Notes under the pieces: model-generated | Databases searched by the model: none | What the model saw: the letters and a program-made list of their open reading frames with translations, nothing else | What the model was told of the DNA's origin: nothing | Translations under genes and position numbers: made by a program | NCBI RefSeq assembly: GCF_900112475.1 | Contig: NZ_FOLW01000001.1 | Location: 186,001-250,000, forward strand | Source of the DNA: Pragia fontium DSM 5563 = ATCC 49100 | Lineage (GTDB): Bacteria > Pseudomonadota > Gammaproteobacteria > Enterobacterales > Enterobacteriaceae | Length of the DNA: 64,000 bases | Direction of reading: 5' to 3' | Part shown: positions 8,603 to 17,170 of the stretch, in pieces | Layout: each line of letters starts with the position of its first letter | Position numbering within the stretch: position 1 is the stretch's first letter

Positions 8603-9359
8603 CGATCGTTCCCGTTCCCGTTTCGCGTTCAACTTCCGGCGGCAACAAATTCTCTTTTAACACATCAATGCATTGATCCAACCGATGCTGACAGCCCACA
8701 TCAATTTCCGTGGTATCGGTCGCTACTCGGCATTCGCCGTGCTCCATATTGGCATCTGGCGTGAGTCCCCATTCGCGGACTTTCTCCGGTTCGGCATCGT
8801 TCAAGCGGGAAAACTCTTCCGGGTTAACGTGTACCCGAATTTGTTTCGGTTGTTCTGGTAGCCCTGCCAGCGCTTCTTCAACCAACGCTAACAGCTGCGT
8901 TGGTTGTAACGCCAGTTCACAGCGAATAACCTGCCGAGTGACTTTATCCACCAACTGTAGCAGTTCTGTACGGCGCTGAACTTCATAGTTATCCAGAAAT
9001 GTCTGAAACTGCTGAACCATACCATCCAGAGGATCGGCTGCTCGCTCAAACATTGCCCGGCCTTCGAGAGAGCCTTCTTTGTTGCCTTTTTTCAGCCCTT
9101 CTTCAAAGCCAAGGCGTAATCCTTCCTGATAGCCTTCTTCTTTACCCTGATTAACACCCTGTTCAAATCCTTTATCCAATCCTTCCTGAAAACCGTTCAT
9201 CAGCTGTTGCTGATATTCAGCCGGTTCCAACGTTTGGGACTCATTAAGAGAAACTTCCCAACGCTTACGCAGAGGTGGAAACTGATGCACGCGGTACTTT
9301 CCCGCATTACGGCTATTTTTCTGGGTTAATAAATTGAGCTTTTCGCGACCGTCACTCAT
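8595..9359 (-). CDS. lfiH: Flagellar assembly protein FliH, lateral system
   Basis: A 254-residue stator-like protein that binds FliI and anchors it at the FliN/FlhA platform. The diagnostic feature is a long run of GxxxG-type repeats (residues about 75-120, units such as GLDKGFEQG and GLRLGFEEG), followed by a helical C-terminal FliI-binding domain with MVQQFQTFLDNYEVQRRTEL and the V/T-type E. coli FliH tail. The open frame extends to 9461, but the first 34 codons overlap fliG, and ATG 9359, 4 bp after the fliG stop, is the natural start (MSDGREKL). It overlaps fliI by 8 bp. Confidence 0.9.
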   Translation of the reverse strand: MSDGREKLNLLTQKNSRNAGKYRVHQFPPLRKRWEVSLNESQTLEPAEYQQQLMNGFQEGLDKGFEQGVNQGKEEGYQEGLRLGFEEGLKKGNKEGSLEGRAMFERAADPLDGMVQQFQTFLDNYEVQRRTELLQLVDKVTRQVIRCELALQPTQLLALVEEALAGLPEQPKQIRVHVNPEEFSRLNDAEPEKVREWGLTPDANMEHGECRVATDTTEIDVGCQHRLDQCIDVLKENLLPPEVERETGTGTIDD

Positions 9360-9363
9360 CACA

Positions 9364-10410
9364 TCACTCCATGGTCTGTTCCGAGAACAGCTGAATTTGA
9401 ATCTCACCATCCTCAGCCAATTCACGTACCGTCGCCATAATATCTTTACGCACCTGATCAATACGGCTGACCGGTACCGGACCCAAACGGGTGGTACTCA
9501 GCTGTAATTGCTGAACCTGACGCTTTGGCATTACGTTGTAGATGGATTGGCGCAGTACCGGCTCAGTGCCTTTCAATGCCACCGCCCAATCTTCCATTGG
9601 AATTTCATCTAACAACCGCTGAATGGTGGCTTCGGTCTGACGACTGAGAATAAAGAATTCATACATTTCATCCTTCAATTCATCCACTACCGCTTCATCA
9701 CGCTCACGTAGTTGATCCAATAGCTGCTGCTGATTATTCGGAATACGGTTAACGATATTCGCTGCCTGTTTAATCCCTTTGACTTTAGAACCATGTTCAG
9801 AAAGCACGGCAACGCCGCGTTCAATCAAACGATCCAGTTCGTCCACCACATCACGGTTAACATCATCCAGTTTGGCAATGCGATACAGGATCTCATCCTG
9901 ACGTTCCGCTTCAATGAACGACAGCACAGTCGCAGCCACATCCGGCGGTAAGAATGCCAGGAATACCGCCTGAAGCTGTAAATGTTCCTGATCGATAAGT
10001 GCCGCTAGTTGGCGAGTATCAACCCACTGTAAGCGTGCCATACGATGGCGAATTTCATCGCCATAAATGCCGTTAATCACGCTGGTAGCGATTTCGCCCC
10101 CCAGCGCTTTATCCAGAATACTTTGTAAATAGGAACGTGAGGCACCATTGATACCACTCTGTTCTCTGTAGTCCTGGAAAAAGCTATTCATCGCCTGTCT
10201 GGCCTGAGTGATCTTGATACCGTGCAGTCTGGCCATGGTTTCACTCAGTCGAATAACTTCCTCACGAGTCAGTTTTTTCATTACCGTAGCAGCAGCTTCT
10301 TCTCCCACGCTCAACAGCAGAATTGCCGCCTGTTCCAGACGATTACGCGAGTTGTTGGCGCTGCTGGCAGACTTACTGCTCTTGCTTGGCGTTTGTGTTG
10401 CTTCGGTCAT
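9364..10410 (-). CDS. lfiG: Flagellar motor switch protein FliG, lateral system
   Basis: A 348-residue rotor protein that couples stator force to the MS ring and takes part in direction switching. The N-terminal domain (about 25-105) binds FliF, the middle domain carries EHGSKVKGIKQAANIVNRIP, and the C-terminal domain (about 235-330) contains the charged torque helix region DDVNRDVVDELDRL / RQVQQLQ. The C-terminal half is well conserved. The first 20 residues (Thr/Ser/Ala-rich) are an extension relative to E. coli FliG. It overlaps the fliF end by 38 bp; a downstream start would shorten the extension but has no better ribosome site. Confidence 0.9.
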   Translation of the reverse strand: MTEATQTPSKSSKSASSANNSRNRLEQAAILLLSVGEEAAATVMKKLTREEVIRLSETMARLHGIKITQARQAMNSFFQDYREQSGINGASRSYLQSILDKALGGEIATSVINGIYGDEIRHRMARLQWVDTRQLAALIDQEHLQLQAVFLAFLPPDVAATVLSFIEAERQDEILYRIAKLDDVNRDVVDELDRLIERGVAVLSEHGSKVKGIKQAANIVNRIPNNQQQLLDQLRERDEAVVDELKDEMYEFFILSRQTEATIQRLLDEIPMEDWAVALKGTEPVLRQSIYNVMPKRQVQQLQLSTTRLGPVPVSRIDQVRKDIMATVRELAEDGEIQIQLFSEQTME

Positions 10411-12001
10411 TACTGTTTATCCACTGTTTAATTACTTCCGCTACGCGGTCCGTTTCGCTCTGCGCTAACAGCTGTAAGTATTCAACTTTTGTTTCCAGGC
10501 CAGAACTCAGCGGTGGGAGATTATCCTCACCCTGGAAGCTTGCGCGCGGTAGCTCAAGCCCTTTGCCGCTTTCTGACTCATCATCTTCTTCTTCGCCGTC
10601 TTCACCTGTTCGGCGAACGGCTAACGCCGGGACATTCTCTTCTTTTCTGGTTAACCGTTTAATTAACGGATTCATACCAAAGAACAGGAACAGCAGAGAT
10701 AGCAAACCAATGCCGCCCATCTCAGCCCAACGAATAATGCTTGGATCCTGCCACCACGGCAACGCCACATCATCGATTGGCGATGGCGCTGTAAATGCCA
10801 TCATACTCAGGGTTAACGAGTCACCGCGTTGACGATCGATACCTGCTGCATCGTCCACCAGCTTATTGAGCTTAGCAATCTGTTCATCATTCCAACCGGC
10901 AACGGCTGGCGCATCCTTATTCAGGATGATGGCGACCGTCATTTTCTCCAGCTTAAAGCCCGGATGATTGATGCTGCGAATATCACGATCGTAAGCATAT
11001 TTACGCTGCGACTGGCTACGTATTGAAGTAGAGGCAGTAGCATTATTATTCGCTTGATTAGCCGGTCGATTACTCAATGCGCCAGGAATTCCCTGTGCCG
11101 CATCATCAGACGCATTTTCCTGATTAACATTTTCATCGCTAACCCGAGGATCACCAATATAACGCTCTTGAGTTTCATTTATTTTACTCAAATCAAGCTG
11201 CGGCATAACGCTAACCCGATAATTGCCGGTGCCAACCAACGGCCCCAAAATATGGGCAACGTTTTTCTCAATTTCCGCCTGCAAACGGCCTGAAATATCG
11301 GAGCGGCTCTTCATACTGGCCAGCCCCGGATTATTGGACTGATAGCTTCCCGACAGCAGTTCGCCGTCCTGATCAATCACCTGTACATTACTCGGGTTCA
11401 AGCCCGGTACGCTGCCAGAAACTAAATGAATAATCGCACCAATCTGTTCTTCATTCAGATGCTGACCATATCGTAAACGCACGATAACCGAAGCACTATT
11501 CTCCGGTTTATTATTAATCACAAAGGAACTGGCTTCGCTAATGCCCAAATGCACTCTGGCCTGAGAAATGGAATCCAGCGCCATAATACTCTGAGCTAGC
11601 TCTCCCTCCAGACTCCGTTTATAGCGTACGTTCTGAATAAACTGGCTGCTGCCAAGCAGTGCCTCTTTATCCATCAGCTCATAGCCGGATGGCACCATCA
11701 CGGTGATTCCTTTAGCGGCTAATGCCATACGCGCTTTCGCCAAACTATTTTCAGGAACCAAAATCTGACCGCCGTTCGGATCGATGCGGTAACTAATCGA
11801 CTCGCCGCCCAAGACTTCTACGACCTGAGAAACTGGAATATTTTCCTGAGCGCCAAATAAAGCCACATAGCCTTGCGTGCTGCGCCATAGTGAGAAAACG
11901 ATAATTCCGGTAATCAGAGCCGCGGTGGCAATGCCAATCATCATGCCCTGATTCTTACTGAGCCTTAATGAGGTAATTTTCTGTTTAAATTGTTCTAGCA
12001 C
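10373..12001 (-). CDS. lfiF: Flagellar MS-ring protein FliF, lateral system
   Basis: A 542-residue inner-membrane ring protein, the base on which rotor and export gate assemble. Two membrane helices flank a large periplasmic part: one near residues 20-40 (TAALITGIIVFSLW) and one near 432-450 (GIGLLSLLFLFFG). Between them are the ring-building motifs, including YRIDPNGGQILVPE and the LVSGSVPGLNPSNVQVIDQDG secretin-like region. The acidic C-terminal tail (about 470-542) binds FliG. It lies 10 bp downstream of fliE and overlaps fliG. Confidence 0.95.
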   Translation of the reverse strand: MLEQFKQKITSLRLSKNQGMMIGIATAALITGIIVFSLWRSTQGYVALFGAQENIPVSQVVEVLGGESISYRIDPNGGQILVPENSLAKARMALAAKGITVMVPSGYELMDKEALLGSSQFIQNVRYKRSLEGELAQSIMALDSISQARVHLGISEASSFVINNKPENSASVIVRLRYGQHLNEEQIGAIIHLVSGSVPGLNPSNVQVIDQDGELLSGSYQSNNPGLASMKSRSDISGRLQAEIEKNVAHILGPLVGTGNYRVSVMPQLDLSKINETQERYIGDPRVSDENVNQENASDDAAQGIPGALSNRPANQANNNATASTSIRSQSQRKYAYDRDIRSINHPGFKLEKMTVAIILNKDAPAVAGWNDEQIAKLNKLVDDAAGIDRQRGDSLTLSMMAFTAPSPIDDVALPWWQDPSIIRWAEMGGIGLLSLLFLFFGMNPLIKRLTRKEENVPALAVRRTGEDGEEEDDESESGKGLELPRASFQGEDNLPPLSSGLETKVEYLQLLAQSETDRVAEVIKQWINSNDRSNTNAKQEQ

Positions 12002-12011
12002 TTTGATGGCC

Positions 12012-12365
12012 TTACAACGAGATATTCATCACTTGATCAAGTGCATGGGTTAACTTATTGCGAACTTCCATCATCGCGGAAAAAGCAATCCCGGCTTTCT
12101 GACTTTCAACCATGGTTTCCATCAGATTATCGCTGGTACCCATGTCAATGGCAGTCTGCATTTCACTGGCTTTATGCTGCATACCATCAACATGATTGAT
12201 GGCACCGTTAAACACCTGGGAAAACGCCACACCCTGAGTCTGACTGGCGCTACCGACATTCGCAGCCGGCAGAATTTCGGCACCGGACATGGCCGACATG
12301 CGCTGCATTTCCTGCATCATATTTAACTGGGAGCGTTGGATACCCACTGAATCTATTTTATCCAT
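12012..12365 (-). CDS. lfiE: Flagellar hook-basal body protein FliE, lateral system
   Basis: A 117-residue periplasmic adaptor that joins the MS ring and export gate to the proximal rod. The C-terminal half holds the family signature around KASEMQTAIDMGTSDNLMETM and the conserved ending NKLTHALDQVMNISL. ATG 12365 is preceded by AAAGGAAATAA, a good ribosome site. It is the first gene of the fliEFGHIJ operon, 73 bp after lafK, which is consistent with a separate promoter controlled by LafK. Confidence 0.95.
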   Translation of the reverse strand: MDKIDSVGIQRSQLNMMQEMQRMSAMSGAEILPAANVGSASQTQGVAFSQVFNGAINHVDGMQHKASEMQTAIDMGTSDNLMETMVESQKAGIAFSAMMEVRNKLTHALDQVMNISL

Positions 12366-12393
12366 TTCTGGTTATTTCCTTTGTGAAATATAA

Positions 12394-12409
12394 AGCAAAT
12401 CTTTGGCGC
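12394..12409 (-). promoter_or_regulatory. Possible sigma-54 promoter of the fliEFGHIJ operon
   Basis: On the minus strand GCGCCAAAGATTTGCT matches the sigma-54 pattern in the -12 element (TTTGC) and partly in the -24 element (GC instead of the GG dinucleotide at the correct distance). A sigma-54 activator gene (lafK) lies just upstream, so a site here is expected, but the imperfect -24 box makes this tentative. Confidence 0.25.
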
Positions 12410-12438
12410 TTTAATCAACGCCGGTAGTAAAACTGATT

Positions 12439-13461
12439 TTATGAAAAGCATTCCACATCGATGCCCTGTTCACGCATAGACGCCAAACGATAGCGCAGCG
12501 CTCGTGGCGTAATGCCCAGAAACTGTGCCGTCTTTGATTTGTTGCCCTTATGTCGTTTCAATAAATCAACAATGTATTGGTACTCTGCAATGCGACCGCG
12601 CACTTTAAGATGTCTGGCCGGTTCGTTCAGTTGGGTCACGATGACTTGAGGAGCTGCATCACTTTCTATTGGCATTTCCTCATTGATCTTCAATCCCAGA
12701 TCGGTGACCTGAATAACGCTGTCATTACTCATAATGATGCCGCGTTGGATCACATTCTCCAGCTCACGTACGTTTCCCGGCCATTCATAACGCTGTAGCT
12801 GGTGCTGTGCCTCTTCGGATAAATGAATACCACCCGCAGAGAACATGCCATATTTACGAATAAAACGATTAGCCAGAGGCAGGATATCTTCACTGCGTTC
12901 ACGTAACGGCGTGATATGGATGGGAACAACGGATAAGCGATAAAAGAGATCCTGCCGGAAACGACCTTCCTCGATTTCAGTTTCCAAACTCTTATTGGTT
13001 GAAGCAATTAAACGAATATTCAGCGGGATTCTTTTATGGCTACCTAAGCGTTCTACTTCTTGTTCCTGTAATACACGTAATAGCTTAGCCTGTAGAGAAA
13101 GTGGCATATCACCAATTTCATCCAGTAATAAGGTACCGCCATTCGCCTGTTCAAATTTACCGGCTACGCTATTCACTGCACCGGTAAATGCGCCTTTTTC
13201 ATAACCAAATAACATGGCCTCCAGCATACTTTCTGGAATAGCTGCACAGTTAACACCAATATAAGGTGCTGCATTATCTTTAAAAGCGTGGTGATGAATA
13301 TATTTAGCAATACACTCTTTACCCGTTCCTGTCTCACCAGTAATTAAAACCGGGACATTGTACTTTGCAACTTTTTTGGCAAGAGAAAACAGACTAATCG
13401 TTGAAGGTGCGCTCGCAACAAAAGTTGTCTCATTAACTGAGATAGCTGATTTTAGATGCAT
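12439..13461 (-). CDS. lafK: LafK, sigma-54-dependent activator of lateral flagellar genes
   Basis: A 340-residue bacterial enhancer-binding protein. The AAA+ domain starts almost at the N-terminus (about residues 20-245) with Walker A GETGTGKE, the sigma-54 contact loop GAFTGA and Walker B LLLDEIGD. A C-terminal Fis-type helix-turn-helix follows (about 300-335, NKSKTAQFLGITPRALRYRL). There is no receiver or GAF domain in front, so activity is probably set by abundance rather than phosphorylation. LafK in Vibrio parahaemolyticus and Aeromonas activates early lateral flagellar operons with RpoN. It is transcribed away from lfiM and towards fliE. Confidence 0.93.
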   Translation of the reverse strand: MHLKSAISVNETTFVASAPSTISLFSLAKKVAKYNVPVLITGETGTGKECIAKYIHHHAFKDNAAPYIGVNCAAIPESMLEAMLFGYEKGAFTGAVNSVAGKFEQANGGTLLLDEIGDMPLSLQAKLLRVLQEQEVERLGSHKRIPLNIRLIASTNKSLETEIEEGRFRQDLFYRLSVVPIHITPLRERSEDILPLANRFIRKYGMFSAGGIHLSEEAQHQLQRYEWPGNVRELENVIQRGIIMSNDSVIQVTDLGLKINEEMPIESDAAPQVIVTQLNEPARHLKVRGRIAEYQYIVDLLKRHKGNKSKTAQFLGITPRALRYRLASMREQGIDVECFS

Positions 13462-14037
13462 AATTTATTTCACCCGACTCAAATCAATTCCGTTTGTAAT
13501 CCAAATTACTTAGCTCTAGGCAACAACAATAAATAGAATATATATAAATATTTTCTATTTAACTAAAAGTAAATATTTTAAAAAAAACTTTTGATGCCAG
13601 TTAAGCCAATCAATATTCACATAATTGACAGAATTATAACCATAGTATTCAAATTTTATTCAATTAATTAAATATTAAATAATAAGTCATTGAATATTAT
13701 ATGATTAATATTTTTTTAATGGTTATTTCGCGAGGATTAATAATAGATTAATAAGTCCCATGCTATTGATCGGGGACTTAATAGAGAGTTTAATATCGGG
13801 CGTTACGCAGGAATGTAATAAAAGAGAAGGAATCTGCATTCACTACCGCCGTTAAATATTGATAACGACACAGTGTGGTGAAAACTTAAATATTCTTCTA
13901 TCTTTTATTTAAAAATATCTAAAAATAACGCTTAAAGTGCAGCAGACACCTTTCTCAGTCTGTTTTCGCTGTTTAAAAATTCAGGAAGAAATGAGAAGAA
14001 CGCAAACAATATATTGCAACCCTTATTGGATAAAACG
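13462..14037. other. AT-rich divergent promoter region between lafK and lfiM
   Basis: About 570 bp of very AT-rich DNA that must contain the promoters of the lafK and the lfiMNPQR-lfhBA operons. I found no clear sigma-54 or sigma-28 element. A short frame with a good ribosome site (AGGAAG, ATG at 13991) begins inside it and overlaps the lfiM start; see findings. Confidence 0.5.
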
Positions 14038-14916
14038 ATGTTACGCAAACGGCAAAAGAGTAGAATTTTTCACATTCATGACTTGCCTCAGATAATGAAG
14101 TTGGAAGTTAATAAATTAGGACGACCGTATCATAAGGTTCCTAAAATATTCACCAACAACTTCGATATATTAGATGCAAAAATTAGCACGTACTTTTTGA
14201 AAAAGTATCGTGTCAATGTCGCGCTTGATGATATTACTTTTCATATGGATTCAGAGCATAAATATGCTCAAATCTTTTCTACTCCGTTTGGTAATATCGC
14301 TTTTGATATTGATCGGATGTTATTACTTAACATTCTTAATGACTATTATGGATTAGGTAAAGACAATGTGCAGATCCACCCCGATCTGCAAACACCGATC
14401 ACTAAAACTGAAGAACGCCTTAAAAACAAGCTGGGGCTTGAGCTGTCATCATTGGTATTACACCCCGGTATTTTTGGTGATGAGCTGGAAATCAAAAACG
14501 ATTACTCCACCATTATCAATAAATGGTCCTACAAAATTACCTTTTCGCTGGAAGGGTACGATCAGGGGCAGTTCCATATTCTGTTGGATAATCAGCACGT
14601 CGATCGCTTGCTGGCTACCTTACGCCGCCCTAATGAACAAGATCGTAAAGAGAGCGAAAACCTCTCTAACGAGCAGCTTGAACGCATGATTAATTGTTTA
14701 CCGGTACGCCTTGTTGGTCGACTGTCATGCTCACAGCTCACCGTGGCGGAATTAATGACGCTAACGGCCGGGGATATTATCCCGGTTTCATTACCTAACC
14801 GTTTCCCTCTGTTAATCGGAAAAGAACAGCTATTTAACGCCGTGATAGCCGAAGATCGGGGCAAATTATACTTTTCTGAGTTTAACGACAATAGCAACGA
14901 GACAAAACATGATTGA
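14038..14916 (+). CDS. lfiM: Flagellar switch protein FliM, lateral type (LfiM)
   Basis: A 292-residue switch-complex protein forming the C-ring wall with FliG and FliN. The middle domain (about 40-215) is FliM-like but divergent, and the C-terminal 65 residues are a SpoA/FliN-type domain (LPVRLVGRLSCSQLTVAELM... to LYFSEF). The canonical N-terminal CheY-binding peptide (LSQxEIDALL in E. coli) is absent; the protein begins MLRKRQKSRIFH. The frame can be extended to a TTG at 14014, but ATG 14038 has a better, if weak, ribosome site (GGA). It overlaps lfiN by 8 bp. Confidence 0.85.
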   Translation: MLRKRQKSRIFHIHDLPQIMKLEVNKLGRPYHKVPKIFTNNFDILDAKISTYFLKKYRVNVALDDITFHMDSEHKYAQIFSTPFGNIAFDIDRMLLLNILNDYYGLGKDNVQIHPDLQTPITKTEERLKNKLGLELSSLVLHPGIFGDELEIKNDYSTIINKWSYKITFSLEGYDQGQFHILLDNQHVDRLLATLRRPNEQDRKESENLSNEQLERMINCLPVRLVGRLSCSQLTVAELMTLTAGDIIPVSLPNRFPLLIGKEQLFNAVIAEDRGKLYFSEFNDNSNETKHD

Positions 14917-15301
14917 TAACAACGACGATCACAACGATTTAGATTTTAACTTTAATCTGGACGATGACATGCTGTCCCCCGACAGTGACGCGCTGTTAGC
15001 CACCGCAGGACAATCGGCAGAAGAGCTGGCGCAGGCGGAGAAAAAACGCAACATGTCACTGTTCAGTCGTATTCCGGTCACCATGACGCTGGAAGTGGCT
15101 TCGGTCGAAATCTCATTGGCTGAACTGATGTCTATCACCGGTGACTCCGTTATCGAACTGGATAAACTCGCGGGAGAGCCGTTGGATATTAAAGTTAACG
15201 GTATTCAGTTTGGTAAAGCCGAAGTGGTGGTACTAAATGATAAATACGGTTTGCGCATCATTGAGTTTAACAATAAGAATTTAGGTGATCTGTCATTATG
15301 A
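14909..15301 (+). CDS. lfiN: Flagellar switch protein FliN, lateral type (LfiN)
   Basis: A 130-residue C-ring protein. The N-terminal 45 residues are acidic (many Asp) and poorly conserved; the SpoA domain follows (about 48-130) with IPVTMTLEVASVEISLAELM, the usual FliN core, and ends in LRIIEFNNKNLGDLSL. It overlaps lfiM by 8 bp and its stop shares ATGA with the start of lfiP, so the three are translated together. Confidence 0.92.
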   Translation: MIDNNDDHNDLDFNFNLDDDMLSPDSDALLATAGQSAEELAQAEKKRNMSLFSRIPVTMTLEVASVEISLAELMSITGDSVIELDKLAGEPLDIKVNGIQFGKAEVVVLNDKYGLRIIEFNNKNLGDLSL

Positions 15302-16107
15302 TAGCGCTCTCTTCTGGCACGCTCGCCGGTGTGAATAGGAAAAACACGCTATTATCAGGCCGGTTTCGTACCGGGCTGCTGTTACTGCTTTTACTGGCGG
15401 CTGCGCTATTTTCTGGCAAAATCTTTGCTGCCGGAGGCGATCTAACGCTATTTAGCAGTAACACCACGGCCAACGGTCAGGAATATAGCGTAAAGATTCA
15501 GGTTTTGATTTTAATGACCCTGCTAGGTCTGTTGCCTATCATGTTGTTAATGATGACCTGCTTTACCCGTTTTATTATTGTGCTGGCCATCTTACGTCAG
15601 GCGCTGGGATTACAACAAAGCCCGCCGAATAAAATTCTAACCGGTATTGCTCTGGCATTAACCCTGCTGATTATGCGTCCGGTTTGGGATCAGGTGTATA
15701 CCACTGCGGTTGAGCCATTTCAGAACGATCAAATCACCCTGAATCAAGCGCTGAGCAATGCCGAATCCCCACTGAAGACCTTTATGCTGGCTCAAACCAG
15801 TAAAAAAGCCTTAAGCCAAATCATGGATATTGCCAAAGTTACCGGCGAACCAAAGGATCAGAGCCTGTCGGTTATCATTCCCGCTTTTGTTCTCAGTGAG
15901 CTAAAAACCGCTTTCCAGATTGGGTTTATGATTTATATCCCATTTTTGGTTATCGACATGATTGTGGCCAGCGTTTTGATGGCCATGGGTATGATGATGC
16001 TATCACCGCTGATTGTCTCATTACCGTTTAAGCTAATGCTGTTTGTGCTCTGTGACGGCTGGGCATTAACGGTAGGCACTCTCACCGCCAGCATACAGGC
16101 GACTTAG
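15298..16107 (+). CDS. lfiP: Flagellar export gate protein FliP, lateral system
   Basis: A 269-residue inner-membrane protein, main component of the FliP5-FliQ4-FliR1 export pore. It has an N-terminal signal segment (about 24-45, Leu/Ala-rich, ending FAAGG), as FliP is one of the few gate proteins with a cleaved signal, then four membrane helices including the signature around MMTCFTRFIIVLAILRQALGLQ and a C-terminal pair (DMIVASVLMAMGMMMLSPL). ATG overlaps the lfiN stop by 4 bp. No separate fliO gene is present between lfiN and lfiP, as is usual for lateral loci. Confidence 0.95.
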   Translation: MIALSSGTLAGVNRKNTLLSGRFRTGLLLLLLLAAALFSGKIFAAGGDLTLFSSNTTANGQEYSVKIQVLILMTLLGLLPIMLLMMTCFTRFIIVLAILRQALGLQQSPPNKILTGIALALTLLIMRPVWDQVYTTAVEPFQNDQITLNQALSNAESPLKTFMLAQTSKKALSQIMDIAKVTGEPKDQSLSVIIPAFVLSELKTAFQIGFMIYIPFLVIDMIVASVLMAMGMMMLSPLIVSLPFKLMLFVLCDGWALTVGTLTASIQAT

Positions 16108-16109
16108 CT

Positions 16110-16382
16110 ATGATGACGATCGATCTGGCTTCCGATATCGTTTCTCGCGGTATTTATCTGATCTTAATTGTTTGTGCGGTGGCGATTATCCCCAGCCTGC
16201 TTATTGGCCTGTGCGTCAGTATTTTTCAGGCGGTCACGCAAATCAATGAGCAGACGCTCAGCTTTTTGCCGCGTCTGGTCATGACGTTGGTGGTATTGAT
16301 CATTGGTGGAAAATGGATGTTGCTGAAGCTCAGCGACTTCACCATTGAAATGTTTCATCAAGCCGCGCAGTATGTCGGGTAA
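16110..16382 (+). CDS. lfiQ: Flagellar export gate protein FliQ, lateral system
   Basis: A 90-residue protein with two transmembrane helices (about 12-38 and 50-75), the right size for FliQ. Conserved signature VSIFQAVTQINEQTLSFLPR lies between them. It starts 2 bp after lfiP and is followed 8 bp later by lfiR. Confidence 0.95.
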   Translation: MMTIDLASDIVSRGIYLILIVCAVAIIPSLLIGLCVSIFQAVTQINEQTLSFLPRLVMTLVVLIIGGKWMLLKLSDFTIEMFHQAAQYVG

Positions 16383-16390
16383 CACGAAAA

Positions 16391-17170
16391 ATGGGCATTG
16401 ATATTAATACGCTGATCACACCAATGTTAGCCATCTGGCTACCATTTGTGCGTATCTTGGCGTTTTTCCATTTCTGTCCAATTTTCGATCAACGATCGTT
16501 TCCGCTTAAGGCTAAAGTGGCCCTATCGCTGGTATTAGCGATTGTCATGACGCCAATGATAGCCAGTAACGTAGTGCTCAACGATTTACTCACCGTGCGC
16601 AGTTTAGTCTTAATTGGCGAACAGATTATCTGGGGCTTTATTTTCGGCACGCTGCTACAGTTTGTCTTCGTCGCTCTGCAAACCGCTGGCCATATTCTGT
16701 CTTTCAATATGGGTTTGGGTATGGCGATCATGAACGACCCAAACAGCGGCGCATCAACCACCGTTATCTCTCAGATTATTTTTATTTTTTCCGCCCTGCT
16801 GTTCCTCTCGATGGATGGGCACCTGCTATTTATCACGATTCTGTTTAAAGGCTTCACCTATTGGCCAATTGGCCAGGCAATCAACGACCTTTCACTACAC
16901 ACTTTAGTGTTGGGTCTGAGTTGGGTCATTTCCTCCGCCGTATTGCTGTCTCTGCCCACCACCCTGATTATGCTGGTGGTTCAGGGGGTATTTGGCCTGC
17001 TTAATCGCGTCTCACCAACCTTGAACCTGTTTTCGCTGGGTTTTCCCATCAGCATGTTATTTGGCCTGTTTTGCCTGATGTTGCTGGCCGGTAATATTCC
17101 GGACCACTATCTCAACCTAACCAATATGGTGCTCGACCAATTGGATAAGCTAAGGATTAATCATGGCTGA
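16391..17170 (+). CDS. lfiR: Flagellar export gate protein FliR, lateral system
   Basis: A 259-residue inner-membrane protein with about six membrane helices that completes the export pore. The motif FARPLK-like region is represented by FHFCPIFDQRSFPLKAKVAL near residue 27, and the second half has the MLVVQGVFGLLNRVSPTLN stretch typical of FliR. The stop overlaps the lfhB start by 8 bp. Confidence 0.95.
   Translation: MGIDINTLITPMLAIWLPFVRILAFFHFCPIFDQRSFPLKAKVALSLVLAIVMTPMIASNVVLNDLLTVRSLVLIGEQIIWGFIFGTLLQFVFVALQTAGHILSFNMGLGMAIMNDPNSGASTTVISQIIFIFSALLFLSMDGHLLFITILFKGFTYWPIGQAINDLSLHTLVLGLSWVISSAVLLSLPTTLIMLVVQGVFGLLNRVSPTLNLFSLGFPISMLFGLFCLMLLAGNIPDHYLNLTNMVLDQLDKLRINHG

Noticed and set aside
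10323-10832. 169-codon frame on the plus strand
   Set aside because: Antisense to fliF and fliG; low-complexity Ser-rich translation typical of a shadow frame.
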